Assembly (NCBI GenBank): GCA_022494885.1
Contig: JAGVSM010003945.1
Location: 124,001 to 188,000 of the forward strand
DNA: 64,000 nt
Reading direction: 5' to 3'
From: Micrasema longulum
Taxonomy: Eukaryota; Arthropoda; Insecta; Trichoptera; Brachycentridae
The position numbers and the translations under genes are program-made. Of this stretch, positions 11,331 through 22,136 are shown piece by piece (the first letter of the stretch is position 1; every line of letters starts with the position of its first letter). The notes under the pieces are model-generated. The model did not search any database and was not told where the DNA came from. It worked only from the letters and a program-made list of their open reading frames with translations.

Positions 11331-12291
11331 CTGCCCATATTTAAACATCTATATTCCTTCAATTCTTTCATCTGTTGATCGGTCTCACGAAAAGGGGCGA
11401 ATTTTTTATTTTTCCAATATTTTTGTCTTATGAAAATAGAACTTAACTTCCATTTTGCCAAATAAAGCTTTCGTAAAAAAGGGCGTAACTATAATTATAA
11501 CACTTATTATTTACATAATACTGACGATATCTTAATAAAGGGCAAAACAATCACTTATCCCAAAACACTGCCATGGTTATGAAAGGGGGCGTAGCTAAAT
11601 TACATTTATTTCAAAATACTTTCGTTATATCGCACATCTGATATTTCCATGAAAGCAAAAAAACTTCATTAACACCTCTTGTTTTTTCGTTAAACGTCAC
11701 CTTGTATTTTTCGATTACTTAATGTTTTTCTTTCCCCCTTTAAAGCTATGTTGAAAACATTTTTTAAATAAAATCTCGACGTCCTCGATGAAAATTGTTT
11801 AAAAATGACAGTGTTAGAGAACGGCATGTCTTGTATTCGTTCCCAAAAAAATACATTCACAAGCGTATTTCAAAATAAATTTGAATAAAAGTAAGTTACG
11901 CCCTGTCACAAAACGAGCGTAGTTATTTTATTGTCAGTATCTGATATCTAGATAATCTACATTCTCCCGTATATCCGTAGAAGTTGAAAACAGAATGAGA
12001 GAAAGTTGTGTTGACTTTATGACACGCGGGATAATTTACTGATACAAGATATACGCGAGAATTTCGCGTTTTGTTCATTGGTAATGATCATTTGCAGACA
12101 TTTGAAAGTTTACGTGTTCACTGCAGTATTTTACTAGGCACGAAACTTATGTATGAAGTTTCATGAAAATATTACACATAATTTGTTGATTTCTCCTAAA
12201 GCTATATTATGTAAACGGTTATTCATCATAGCATCACCATTTTATTTTATTTTAGTAAATTTACGGACAGGAGTCTATTTTTAATATAATA
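11331..12291. other. No gene recognised; weak GGGCGTAACT motifs
   Basis: AT-rich. The motif GGGCGTAACT/GGGCGTAGCT occurs at about 11482 and 11588, and inverted (AGTTACGCCC) near 11893. This could mark an eroded element of about 430 bp, but the flanks do not pair well. Confidence 0.25.
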
Positions 12292-13904
12292 CAAGCTGAA
12301 CCCGGCCATGCTTTGCTATTGCTAGATTTGAGTACATACTCGTATATAGATTAAATAAACACAATCAAAAAATTTATATCCATTATTGTATGTATTTACT
12401 CTCAATTAGATGTGTACACATATACATGATTATTTTTGTGTTTCGGTTAACATAAATTATGAGGACAGAATGTTCTTTTTTTTTTTTTTTTTGCACCACA
12501 ATAGGCCAGGAGGCCCAATTACAGTGGTGAATTACATCACCCAGGCTTGAGAAAAATCACATTTTATTTTTTTGTGTTCTCACCGGGAATCTAACCCGGA
12601 ACCTTCCGTGTGTGAATCAAGCGTCTTGACCGCTACACCACGGAGGCCGCCTGTTGATAAATAGGTATTCGAACATTGTTTTTCTGGCACTGTCTTGCAG
12701 ATGCCTCCCCGATACTGTGTGAAAACAGTATCAGACAACTGCATTTTGATGTTTTTTGTTAATATATCTTGATAACTCCGTAGTTAATGATTTTGATAAA
12801 ATTATAAATAAAATTACCAATGAAACTTCTTGGTTTAGTTTTACTTTTTTTATTATTTTGAACAACGAGCGCTTTCGCCTAAGTAGGCATCTTTAAGACT
12901 GGTAAATAGTTTACGTTTACAGCTTTTATACTATTCTTAACACATTTAAAACATACATATTTCTAAAAACTTAATTTCTATTTTTATTATAATTATTATT
13001 CCATTTCCGCTACCTGGTTGAAGCATATGGTTTACGTGAATAGGCTTCAGGTGTCTCTGTCGGCTGGCAGATCCTGTGACTCCTTTCAAGTCAGGTTCGC
13101 GTTTGGGCATGAGTTAAATGTAACTGATTGTAGAAAGCTATGTGCATATAAGTGCACTATGTGTATTAATAGGCTAATGGTTTTGTTTACGAAAACCGAA
13201 CCTGTTTCTGGGATTACGTAAACGCATTATAAAGCAAAGTTTTGTAAGTACACTTTAAAAAAATATATCTTAGGAGGAAGCGCAGTCTAAATGTTCTTCA
13301 TACAAGTGTATTCCCGTATCTTCTTCCAGGATTATGGCACTAGAGTATTGTTTTTTTTACAGATATTAACCGTTGGCTTGTCCCGGTTGTTTTTTTTTTT
13401 AATTTATAAGCCATTTATCATGGGAACTAGAACCATAAAAAAACAATAAAAGCGCACAGTTTTATCTTACAAATATGATACCTATATTTGAAACACGCAA
13501 AAGAACTGTTACAAAAAAAATATTCTGATACTCTGTCGAAAAAAATAATAAAATCAGTTCACTTTTGAGGGGCGGAAAACGGCACAACGAAACGTCGATA
13601 TTGTGTTTTTTAGTTACGCACCTTTTAACTTACGACACGCAGTTGTTTTTTTTCGCACAGTATCGGGCAGGCATATGCAAGACAGTGACAAAAAGAAATT
13701 CAAATAAGTATTTATCGAAATTCACTGTCATCACATATCTTCACAATTTATGTGATCCGGAACACAAAAATAAAAATGTATGTATCTAATTTTAACTGAG
13801 TACAATAATTGATATTAAACATTCAATTTTGTTCTTTTAATAAACATATATACGAGAAAGTATTCAAATCTAGCAAAAGCAAAGGATTGCCGGGTTCAGC
13901 TCGT
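12292..13904. mobile_element. 1.6-kb foldback element with long inverted arms
   Basis: The left end (AGCTGAACCCGGC...TTTGCTATTGCTAGATTTGA) is matched inverted by the right end at 13836-13904 (CAAATCTAGCAAAAGC...GCCGGGTTCAGCT). Pairing continues inward: TTTTTGTGTTTCGG near 12433 matches 13757-13775 inverted, and GTCTTGCAGATGCC near 12696 matches 13670-13685 inverted. The left arm is interrupted by the SINE-2 copy at 12476. The arms are therefore about 250 bp each around a 0.9-kb centre with no recognised gene. Confidence 0.65.
12476..12651 (-). repeat. SINE-2 (tRNA-derived), inserted in a foldback arm
   Basis: On the minus strand: head GGCCTCCGTGGTGTAGCGGT (box A), GGTTAGATTCCCGG (box B), an A-rich body, then TGGGCCTCCTGGCC and a poly(A) end. 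The cloverleaf acceptor pairing is lost, so it is a SINE. Confidence 0.8.
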
Positions 13905-13987
13905 AATATATATTAATCGGACAAATTGGCATAAAAAACGCTCTGACAAAAAATTTTGTTATAGGAATAAGCCCAATATGCGTAAGG

Positions 13988-14045
13988 TTTGGCGAGCCAG
14001 AAAGAATTCTATAACTAAAGTTGCAATCGGTTCCTTTATTGGGAA
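13988..14045 (+). repeat. Dispersed repeat; second copy at 29251-29310
   Basis: Shares GCGAGCCAGAAA and GTTGCAATCGGTTCCT with 29251-29310 in the same orientation. The parent element is unidentified. Confidence 0.5.
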
Positions 14046-14410
14046 ACGCTTTTTCTTATAATACATACATACGAATATTTTGATTACATAAAAAAGTTAT
14101 CTTGTAAAGTAGGCAAGCGTGGCTAAGGCTCTCGAGAGGCATCCGCAGTATATTGCCAAGCCAAACGTATCGCCTGCGCTTGACGACAGTTTCCATCGTA
14201 ATTTTCTGTGTCCGTTTTCTTATTTCTTAACTCCTTACAAAGTCAAACCACCGCACAAGAAAACTTATTTTTAGACACTTATCCTCAAAGCCTCGGTACT
14301 TTGCAGCTTTGCTGTGCTACGATCTACGATTCGCATCCGTACACGAGAATAATAGGTGTTAGGCAGGCGTTATACTCGTATAAGTACTTTTAATGGTTTC
14401 GTCAATAATT

Positions 14411-15002
14411 GGCATTACTTTATATAGTAAACTCTCCTATCGTGAAAACATTGATGATAATATTGTAAAAAAAATCTCTCAAACTTCTCGGTTTTATCAA
14501 TAGAATGACGATGGACTTAAAAAATATGAATACAATCAAAACTCTTTATTGCTCACTAGTTCGACCCCATCTAGAATACGCTTCTCCTATTTGGTCTCCA
14601 TTCTACAGGACTCATGTTGACCTTATCGAGTCTTTCCAACACCGTTTTCTAAGAAAAGTGGCATGGTTGCTCGGATTACAAAGGGGTAATTTTTCTTATT
14701 TTGAAATAGAGCAATATCTTAATACGTCTTCATTGGAGAGACGTAGAACTGAGATGGACCTTATATGCATTTTCAAAATACTTAATGCTATAAGTGATAT
14801 CCCATCTCTGTTGCAATCAATTTCTTTACATGTTCCCAACCATGTCACCAGAAGTCAAAATCTGCTTTTTATTAAATCTTCTAAGGGCAACTTTTGTTTT
14901 TATGCCCCAATGTCCAGAATGTGTAGATTAATCAATTCATCAGACGACTTGGAATTCTTTAAGATAAATCTTCCGTCTTTTCGTAGATCTCTTCGCGACT
15001 GA
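14411..15002 (+). pseudogene. LINE reverse-transcriptase C-terminal half (Jockey/CR1-like)
   Basis: The frame begins IGITLYSKLSYRENIDDNI and shifts at an eight-A run near 14467. It continues SLKLLGFINR, then LYCSLVRPHLEYASPIWSP and a long C-terminal region to the TGA at 15000-15002. 'LVRPHLEYASPIWSP' is the signature thumb motif of Jockey/CR1-type RT. About 195 codons remain and the YxDD palm is missing. The 3' UTR extends to about 15210 and ends in TAAAAATAAGTAAATAA. The frame after the A-run has no stop, so this is one of the younger LINE copies here. Confidence 0.8.
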
Positions 15003-15210
15003 ACAGTATGAGATGAAGTTGGATTGGCATGGTTTAACTCGAAGTCTTATGTTTTTCGTTATTATGAATATATTGTGTACGGCTTTTGTTTTGCCCTTGT
15101 TTGTCTATGCTACATAGTTTTATGTTCTTTTTGTTCAGTTTCTTGTATTTATGTTTCTTCATGTAACTGTTGTAATTGGTATAGGCCGTATATATAAAAA
15201 TAAGTAAATA

Positions 15211-15963
15211 AGCGGAATGTGGTTTTCACGGAGTAAATATCCAATATCGAGACATCTTTCATACTGTTAAATGCGTGTTTCACATTTCAACAAATTTAAG
15301 AATATTGTTCGGTATATTGTATGGATTCAAAATGATTATTTACTTAAGTAAGTAATAATAACGTATACATATATTTTTTTTAATATTCGCGGGGTGCAAA
15401 TGTTTACAGTCGGCATGTTGTCTAAATTTACCATAAGCATCCACGACAACGATTATAAGAGCCTGTCGGTTAACGCTTTCAGCCCGGGTGTTCAAATGTG
15501 CACGAATTTTGAGATTAGTCACTCGTACCTACCAAAATTCAAAAGCGGCGAGTTTAATATTTAATTCCTAGAACTCCTGAGTACGTCAAAAATTTTTTAT
15601 GCGTCAGTAATCACCATTACACAGAAAAAAATCATTTTCAAGACAGCTGGTTCTGGCTGGATTGTTTGTTTTGGAGCGGATTCCTGTCGTTTTTATAAAT
15701 AATGTTATGTAAGGCAAGTTTTAAACATTTTTCTGAAAAATAAAATTAATCTGATTTAATAATCATACACTGCAAGACAATAATAACACATTTTAAATTA
15801 CTTAATTAATTAATTAATTTTATTTATTCCTTTTTTCCCATTATAAACAATGATTAATAATAAAAATAATAATATCTCACGTAATCACGTAATAATATCT
15901 CACCCGTGCCGAGGACACCAAACAATTTACTTTTTTTAAATATTTTACAAGTGAAAAGAAGAC
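15211..15963. other. No gene recognised; (TTAA)n tract
   Basis: AT-rich. A short TTAA/AATT microsatellite lies at about 15804-15826. Nothing else is structured. Confidence 0.4.
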
Positions 15964-15966
15964 TTA

Positions 15967-16095
15967 TACCCGTATGCAGAGACAAAACTTAAGGTGAGGA
16001 AAGTACATTCTATTGTCTTCACCTTCGGGTTATTCTCCGCATTTGAGATTAGAATGTAATTTCCTCACTCTAAGTTTTGTCTCTGCATACGGGTA
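15967..16095. mobile_element. 129-bp foldback MITE, copy 1
   Basis: TACCCGTATGCAGAGACAAA at the left is the inverted match of the right end (TTTGTCTCTGCATACGGGTA). About 45 bp pair around a short loop holding CACCTTCGGGTTATTC. A TTA duplication flanks it (15964-15966 and 16096-16098). Three-base TTA/TAA duplications are typical of PIF/Harbinger elements. Copies 2 and 3 are at 33607 and 41523. Confidence 0.85.
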
Positions 16096-16098
16096 TTA

Positions 16099-17216
16099 AT
16101 ATACAGAGATTTTGTCGGTTGGTTATCAGTTTGAGACCCATTGTTAATAAAAATGAACGTTCAAGAACTTCTCAGGTATAAAAGATAAAAAAACATTAAA
16201 AATACGAAAAAAAATTCAACCTTAAGTATGCAGGATAAAAAATATTTTTTTGTAACCAAATATCTTGCACAGTAACGTGTTATCGTCAGCGGATCAATCA
16301 AAAGATCAAATGGTCGCATTTATGTAATAATTTGTAGTTTTAACATTTTTGTTGATTACGAATGTTTGCGGTCAAATCTTTTTTATCTATATCGCATTGT
16401 TTTTATTCTGTTTTTAAATGAATTATCAGTTGGGGCTTGTCAGCGTGCGTCATACTCCGAATATAAACTGTATGGGTATATTTATTTATTTTATCTACGG
16501 ACTTATGTAGTCCGTTTAACATTTCATATATTAAGGTCTAAGATATAAACACAAATTAATACATGTTTACGATACCAGGTTTACTTATATGAGGGCTCTA
16601 ACTGTTCCTATATTGAAATCAATATGTGAAAAGGGCAGTGCAATAGAGAATACGTACCTAAAATATGGAACATGGCACAAGTTCCGTATAAGAAATAAAT
16701 AAAATGTTACGAAACAATATCACGAATAGTGGCTCCGAGATATGGTTAAATTAGAGTTTACGGAATTTTTTGTACTAAAGATCTTTTAAATATATTCAGG
16801 TTAACCGTAATATTTAATTAACTCTTCACAGCCTAATTTTTTAAATTCTAAATAGAAAAATCTATTTATATAGGTGTATGAGATGAAAAATAATATTTTT
16901 TTGGCATCTTTTTTTTTTAAATTTTGGGTATGTAGATAATATGCTACATCGGGCATAAAAGGTTCGAAAATACATGAATATAAGGAAACCAAGAAAAAAA
17001 ATCACCATTTGAACAAGTGCACCTGACTTTTTGTTTAAAATTTTATCAAAAAGTTTTACTCTGGTGGCGATTTGTAATTTATATCAGAAATCACTTTTAT
17101 GCTCGGATTATCGTTATGTAGCAGATCGTCTACATGGACAGTATAGGGTTGAGATTATTCATGTAGGTTAAGTGTACCTCGTATATGATTAAAGAAATGT
17201 CTAAGAACCTGTTAAC
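16099..17216. other. No gene recognised
   Basis: AT-rich noncoding sequence. The open frames are short and of biased composition (Phe/Tyr/Lys from A/T runs) and resemble nothing known. Confidence 0.45.
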
Positions 17217-17220
17217 GACA

Positions 17221-17430
17221 GGCGCCGTGTCGCAGTTGGTTAGACGGCTATCTGTGAAACTGGCGTCCCGGGTTCGATTCCCGCCAGTTTCAAAAAAAAA
17301 ATCCAAGAAATATTTTTTTCTCAATTGGTCTGGGTGTTGTGGTGTATTTTTGGTTGGCTCCTTCCATATCCCCTCTATCCCACCTGCTGACAAGCCTCAA
17401 GCCTTGCAATTCAGCAGGACATTAATTTTA
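17221..17430 (+). repeat. SINE-4, tRNA-derived, plus orientation
   Basis: Head GGCGCCGTGTCGCAGTTGGT (box A) and GGGTTCGATTCCCGCC (box B) are followed by an A-run and a tail containing CCTTCCATATCCCCTC and CACCTGCTGACAAGCC. The 5' GGCGCCG cannot pair with the expected 3' acceptor strand, so it is not a working tRNA gene. A related tail lies at 30676-30745. Confidence 0.75.
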
Positions 17431-18609
17431 ATGTTATAATTCTATTCTAAATATTTTTTGTAACGTTTTCCTTTTTTCACGTCTAAAGTTTATACATTTT
17501 TATAAGCTTTTAAAAGAGCCTTTTATGTAGACATTTTTTAAAAATATGTAAAAAAAAATGTAATGGTTGACACTCCTGATTTTAATTTATTGTGCGTACA
17601 ATTTTAATTTTTAATATTTCAATAGGTTAACGCGATCACAAATGCATTAAATATTGTTTTCAAGTATGCAGATAAAATGTTTCTGCATGTATAAAAAATG
17701 TTTTAATGCTAATATGGAGGTGTAGTTTGAACTTTTAATATTAATTAAATATAATACTACGTATTGTAAATATTAACCTTTATTGAACTGATCGATAAAA
17801 TTAACCCAGATTCGCACATAACGTGAATATTTGTTTCCTTACACATATTTTACAAAACGAGAAAAACATAACAATTTAAAGATCATTTTTATTTTTAATT
17901 AAGTATACCATTATTACCCAATTCGCGTTTATAAATTTGAATAAGAAAGCAGAAATTGCGACATTTGAGCCGCACGTTTGAGTTTCTAGAGGCAGTGCCT
18001 TACTCCGATGACAAGTTTAAAACTCACACCGCTGTTTTGGAACGTGACTTTCAGCCAAGAATGCAGAAAAATACATCGTAACCCGAGCCGACCAGCCTAC
18101 CACGAACTCAGAATACTGAGGCTGAGCTTACTTTCTATTACACACTAGTCATGGAAATTATTGCTAATTTAATTTCATTAACATGCGAAATTTATGAGGT
18201 TAGCATGAATTACATTGCTAAGTATGTCAATTGCTTTTCACAGAAACAGTAAGTTTAAAGATCCTTCAGTTATTCAGGACTCTTCAGAATCTTTCAGATT
18301 TTACATGCCTCGAGTGTTGAGTACATACTTTTTAGGAAGAATCTCAATTTATTTCAGAGTATTTCAAAATTTCTTTCATCGCCCGTTCAGGCAGTTTTTT
18401 TCAGATTTTATCCCCCCATCTGGATTTTCCAGAATTTTTAGAAGTTGACACTGGAACTTTAAAAAAAAAATGGAACATTAATTTAACAATGCTTAGTAAT
18501 TATATTATTCGTTATTGGAATGCGCTACATCGCTTTTTTACTTACTAAGCGTGTAAATAAAATAATTCTTCTTCATCTTTTAAGAGATGCTAGGGTCTGT
18601 GTTACAGAA
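17431..18609. other. No gene recognised
   Basis: AT-rich, without recognisable repeats, except a GC-richer patch at about 18055-18130 (ACCCGAGCCGACCAGCC...) of unknown nature. Confidence 0.4.
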
Positions 18610-18850
18610 AACTAGTACTCCTGAGATGATAAGGTAAAATTGTTCCTCCATCTTTTAGGTGGTCTTCCAGGCGGACATTATCCTGATGGAATTTCATTAG
18701 CTGCAGTGTACACGTCTGTCACTGCTTATTCTGTCCACATGGTCCCTCGAGTATCTTCGTCTGGATCTGCTCCATCGTACGATATCTTCTATTCCAAACG
18801 TATCTCTAATTATAGTATTACGGATACGGTCTCTGACCGTTTTTCCAGTA
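18610..18850 (-). pseudogene. LINE 3' coding fragment, minus strand
   Basis: The minus-strand reading gives VRDRIRNTIIRDTFGIEDIV followed by RWSRSRRRYSRDHVDRISSD and, after a frame change, PPGRPPKRWRNNF. This is the late C-terminal pattern 'VRDRIRNE.IR..T.V.D...W.GHV.R...R.....GRPP.RW.DD' of endonuclease-RT LINE proteins. It is degenerate, with two stops and a shift. Confidence 0.6.
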
Positions 18851-18858
18851 AAGGTCCT

Positions 18859-19097
18859 TTAAGCTAGGGTTTCCTAGGACAGCGGTGCCCGTATCTTAAC
18901 GGCCGTAGAGAACGGTGATGCGGTGGACAGCCGTCGTAACGGTGACTAGAGAGTGGTTTTATTTTTTAACGATACTATCAACACCGTTTTCCTAGGAAAC
19001 CACTCTCTAGTCATCGTTACGACGGCTGTCCACCGCATCACCGTTCACTACGGCCGTTAAGATACGAGGACCGCTGTCCTAGTAAACCCTAGCTTAA
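18859..19097. mobile_element. 239-bp foldback element flanked by TTAA
   Basis: Arms of about 100 bp (left from AAGCTAGGGTTTCCTAGGAC, right ending GTAAACCCTAGCTTAA) pair almost throughout, including GACAGCCGTCGTAACGGTGA and TCACCGTTACGACGGCTGTC-like partners. The loop is about 30 bp. TTAA borders both ends (18859-18862 and 19094-19097), as for piggyBac-mobilised elements. Weaker pairing (AGTAAAGGTC / GACCTTCACT) extends past the TTAA sites. Confidence 0.75.
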
Positions 19098-19106
19098 GAC
19101 CTTCAC

Positions 19107-19724
19107 TTTAGATATTATATAAATATGATTATGTTCAATATAGTGAATAATCGTTTTTGCATATTATGACATAATTACGAATAAAAATTGGGATACAATT
19201 AATAGTAAAAATTTAGTCATTTTAAATCCCAAATTGATTTTTGTACAAGGAAACCTATCCAGAATTGTTATTTTTACACGGTACTGTGTAGAACGTATCC
19301 ACAATGTAAAAAAAGTATTTAGTATACATATTTTAAACTACAAAGAACATGAAAAAGAGTTGTTATTTATCATAAAAGCCCGCTTTACTAGGATGTAATA
19401 TGTTTCTTTAAGAGGACTGTATGTTTAGTGTTTAATTTCATAAAATTTTCAATGAAAAAATTGACGAGTACTTTAGCAGTAGCTAATGCTATTGTAAATC
19501 TATAATTGCTAATGCTAATTATTTCAACACATACACGTGGTATAACATATGAACAAACGCATTTACAGTTATACGTAGATATAGCTTGGGTTGACTCTAT
19601 GAAAAGTTACGTGATTGGTGTGACGTGACGTTACGATTTAGTAGGCATTAATGTGCGTAAGTCAGAGGCATTGCCACAGACAAAAATGTGTATTTTTAAT
19701 TTGGACTATTTTTTATCCGCCTCG
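19107..19724. other. No gene recognised
   Basis: AT-rich noncoding. A small repeated motif (TAGCTAATGCTATT / TTGCTAATGCTAATT) lies at about 19482-19520. Confidence 0.4.
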
Positions 19725-19790
19725 TAGTGGAGTGATTAGCGTGTTTGGCTTATCAATGTGCACGAGATTCTTGAATTCAACATTGAATAT
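19725..19790 (+). repeat. SINE-1 head remnant
   Basis: TCCGCCTCGTAGTGGAGTGA (box A-like) and an eroded box B (ATTCTTGAATTCAAC). The tail is missing. Confidence 0.45.
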
Positions 19791-20019
19791 TTATTTTTAA
19801 GGTGTTTTTTTCAAAATATTTCGAAGTTCGTAGGTTGGCATTTAAAGCGTGACTGACTACTTTGCCTTGATGTAATAAACGCACAGTTGGACCAATGTGG
19901 TGCCTTATGCATGATTGTGCATGGGAAAGGGCACGACAACGTGATAATTTCACTTGGTATTACAATTGAACGCATACATCGACGCTGGAAAGGAAAACAT
20001 GTACCAACCGACATGTAGC

Positions 20020-20192
20020 GACTTTACAGAAGAGCCAAATTTTTTTTTTTTTTTATTTAAAAAAAGAATCCCGGGTTTTATTTTTTAATTTAACTAATGT
20101 AGCAATCACGCCAAAATAATACGTATGTATGAGATGTTTTTACAATTAAAAAAAAACCAAAAGAACTTAAATTAGCTCTTCTGTAAAGTTGA
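20020..20192. mobile_element. Short MITE with 22-bp inverted ends
   Basis: GACTTTACAGAAGAGCCAAA at the left pairs with the right end (TTAGCTCTTCTGTAAAGTTG). The interior is A/T-rich. It sits immediately before the SINE-2 box B region, so it probably inserted into that SINE. Confidence 0.6.
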
Positions 20193-20193
20193 C

Positions 20194-20330
20194 TTACACG
20201 CGGAAGGTTTCAGGTTCGATTCCCGGTGAAAATACAAAAATTAAAACGTGATTTTTTCAAGCCTAGGGGTTCCATGATGTTATTCACCACTGTTATTGGG
20301 CCTCCTGGCCCTTTGTGATGTAAAAAAAAA
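20194..20330 (+). repeat. SINE-2, plus orientation, head interrupted
   Basis: Box B-like AGGTTCGATTCCCGG, an A-rich body, TTGGGCCTCCTGGCC and a final A-run. Box A is missing, apparently displaced by the adjacent MITE. Confidence 0.7.
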
Positions 20331-20579
20331 AGTTTCTAGGTGGTAACTTTTTCCTTCGCAGCGTCGATATAAAGTTTTTGTGTTTTGGCAACTAGAATTT
20401 AATGAAGGTATTTTTGCTTCAAACCAGTTTTCGCTTGAATCCATCTCTTCATAATTTGCGGAAAAAAATACGATAAACTATAAAATATATAGAAAATATT
20501 GTATACACGGTTGGACTAATCTTTGTTTAAATTACTTACTATTTTATTATTTACATTGTTTTAACCGTCGCAAAATTGA

Positions 20580-20690
20580 AATGAATACCTACATATAATT
20601 GGATAGCAGGCCCTATTATGAACTCACTGTTTTTATACTTCTTATGTAACATATGTTTGTATTTCAAAAATAAAATAAAATTAAAGCGTG
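20580..20690 (+). repeat. LINE 3' end, second copy of the 2.3-2.6 kb type
   Basis: ATAATTGGATAGCAGGCCCT and a terminal AAAAATAAAATAAAA tail match the 3' UTR at 2490-2616. No coding sequence is attached. Confidence 0.55.
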
Positions 20691-22136
20691 AAAACATGCC
20701 AATTAATGGTCATATAAGTATTATAAACATATTATCAAAACATGCACCACTGACTTTACGGTCCCAATTGCAGCAATTTCAAGGTAGATTAAGACTGCCA
20801 TAAACACCAAAAAATAAATATGCATTTAAAGAAGTTGATCTAATGTGCTTTAAATTGTCTTTTTATTGTTGCTATTTTAAAAATTGTTGATCTACCTCAT
20901 CCCAGTATGGGATATACAGTTTTTTTGATTAAGCCTTATTTTAATTTTATTGAAATTCGTTTCCCTTTCAAATAAATAACAACCAACCCTTAAAAATTGC
21001 TCTAAAACTCTTAACACTCACAAAGATGTTTTTACAACCAGCACACGATTTGTTTTAGTAGTCCTAATAATCATGTTCCCATTTACACTATTTACCTACT
21101 GTTCCTTTCGACGCCTCCCTCGTCGACATCTGTAGAAATCGTTTTAAAAAAAAAGGCATGCAGCAAATTGGTGTTTATTACATTACTTAATAATTAAATA
21201 CTAACCTATAGCTTTTCCTGGATTGCCTTTTTAATCAATGTATCCTGTATTTAGCGGATTACGGTGAAGTGAAAAAAACTTTGGGAATATTCATTTTTTT
21301 TCAATTTAAAGCCTATCTTACATATTGGTCAATCAATAGCATAATAATTGTTAAATATGCAACACTAGTTTTTTTTCTGTTTTTCCCATTGGGATCCAAA
21401 TGTCATTCATTAAAAACTGATTAATAAAATCTTTGAAAATACTTCATCTTGCCTTATTTTATGCACGTAGAAAGTTTTTCCGAGTCAGTTGATTTTTTGT
21501 TAGGTTTGGATTTTACTGTAAGCCAAGCACATTACAATCATGCCATCGTTTCGCAAGAAAGAAATATATGAATCTAGAAATCCACAATCGCCAGCGCTAA
21601 CGAATGTGAACGCCAGAATCCTACATTTCGCCTGGAAAGTCACGAATAATTAATTGCTACTGCAAAAATGCGTAGATTTTTTCACTACGCATGATTATTT
21701 TTTTTGTTACAATGGCTGTTGTTTTCTTTTGATGAATAAATAATTTCAAAGAAAACAAAAATAATTTAAAGAAAGTGTTTTCAACATTTCATAATCACTT
21801 TCAGTAATGTCATGAAAAAACAAGTTTTGTGAGTTGTGGTTAAAATGTATGTTGGGTTGAATATAAATAAAACCAGAAAATTACTTAGATTTTATATTCG
21901 AAAATATTCATTTTACAAAAAAAACGACGAACGAAGTAAATGAAAAAAAAACTTATCGAATGGACATCACAATTATAAACTTTCAGTCGTAACACTCCAC
22001 TTCGTCTTTTCGGGGAGCGCAATTATTCTTTCTTTCCAATTTCACACTTTTGAGATTTCTCATGAATTTGTACAGCGAGCAATATAACTACTAAGACACT
22101 TCAGTCACTCGAGGAACGTATTTTACTAACTCTAGA
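20691..22136. other. Intergenic / downstream of the exonuclease gene
   Basis: No gene recognised. A perfect 8-bp hairpin (ATGCGTAG...CTACGCAT) lies at about 21668-21692. The interval from about 21950 to 22136 would hold the 3' UTR of the minus-strand exonuclease exon. I did not find a convincing AATAAA on that strand. Confidence 0.4.

Noticed and set aside
13585..13600. GAAACGTC in the centre of the 12.3-13.9 kb foldback, considered as a fifth hammerhead
   Set aside because: No CUGANGA-like core, stem II or stem I pairing could be placed around it.
17221..17292. Apparent tRNA gene (intact A and B boxes)
   Set aside because: The acceptor strands do not pair and a repeated SINE tail follows, so it is a tRNA-derived SINE. 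The same holds for the other box A/box B hits (for example 7911-8168, 27689-27829, 48888-48965).
19811..20014. Plus/minus open frames with protein-like composition before the 20.0-kb MITE
   Set aside because: One plus frame reads LLCLDVINAQLDQCGALCM with a stop just before it, but no family could be named and no flanking element structure supports it.
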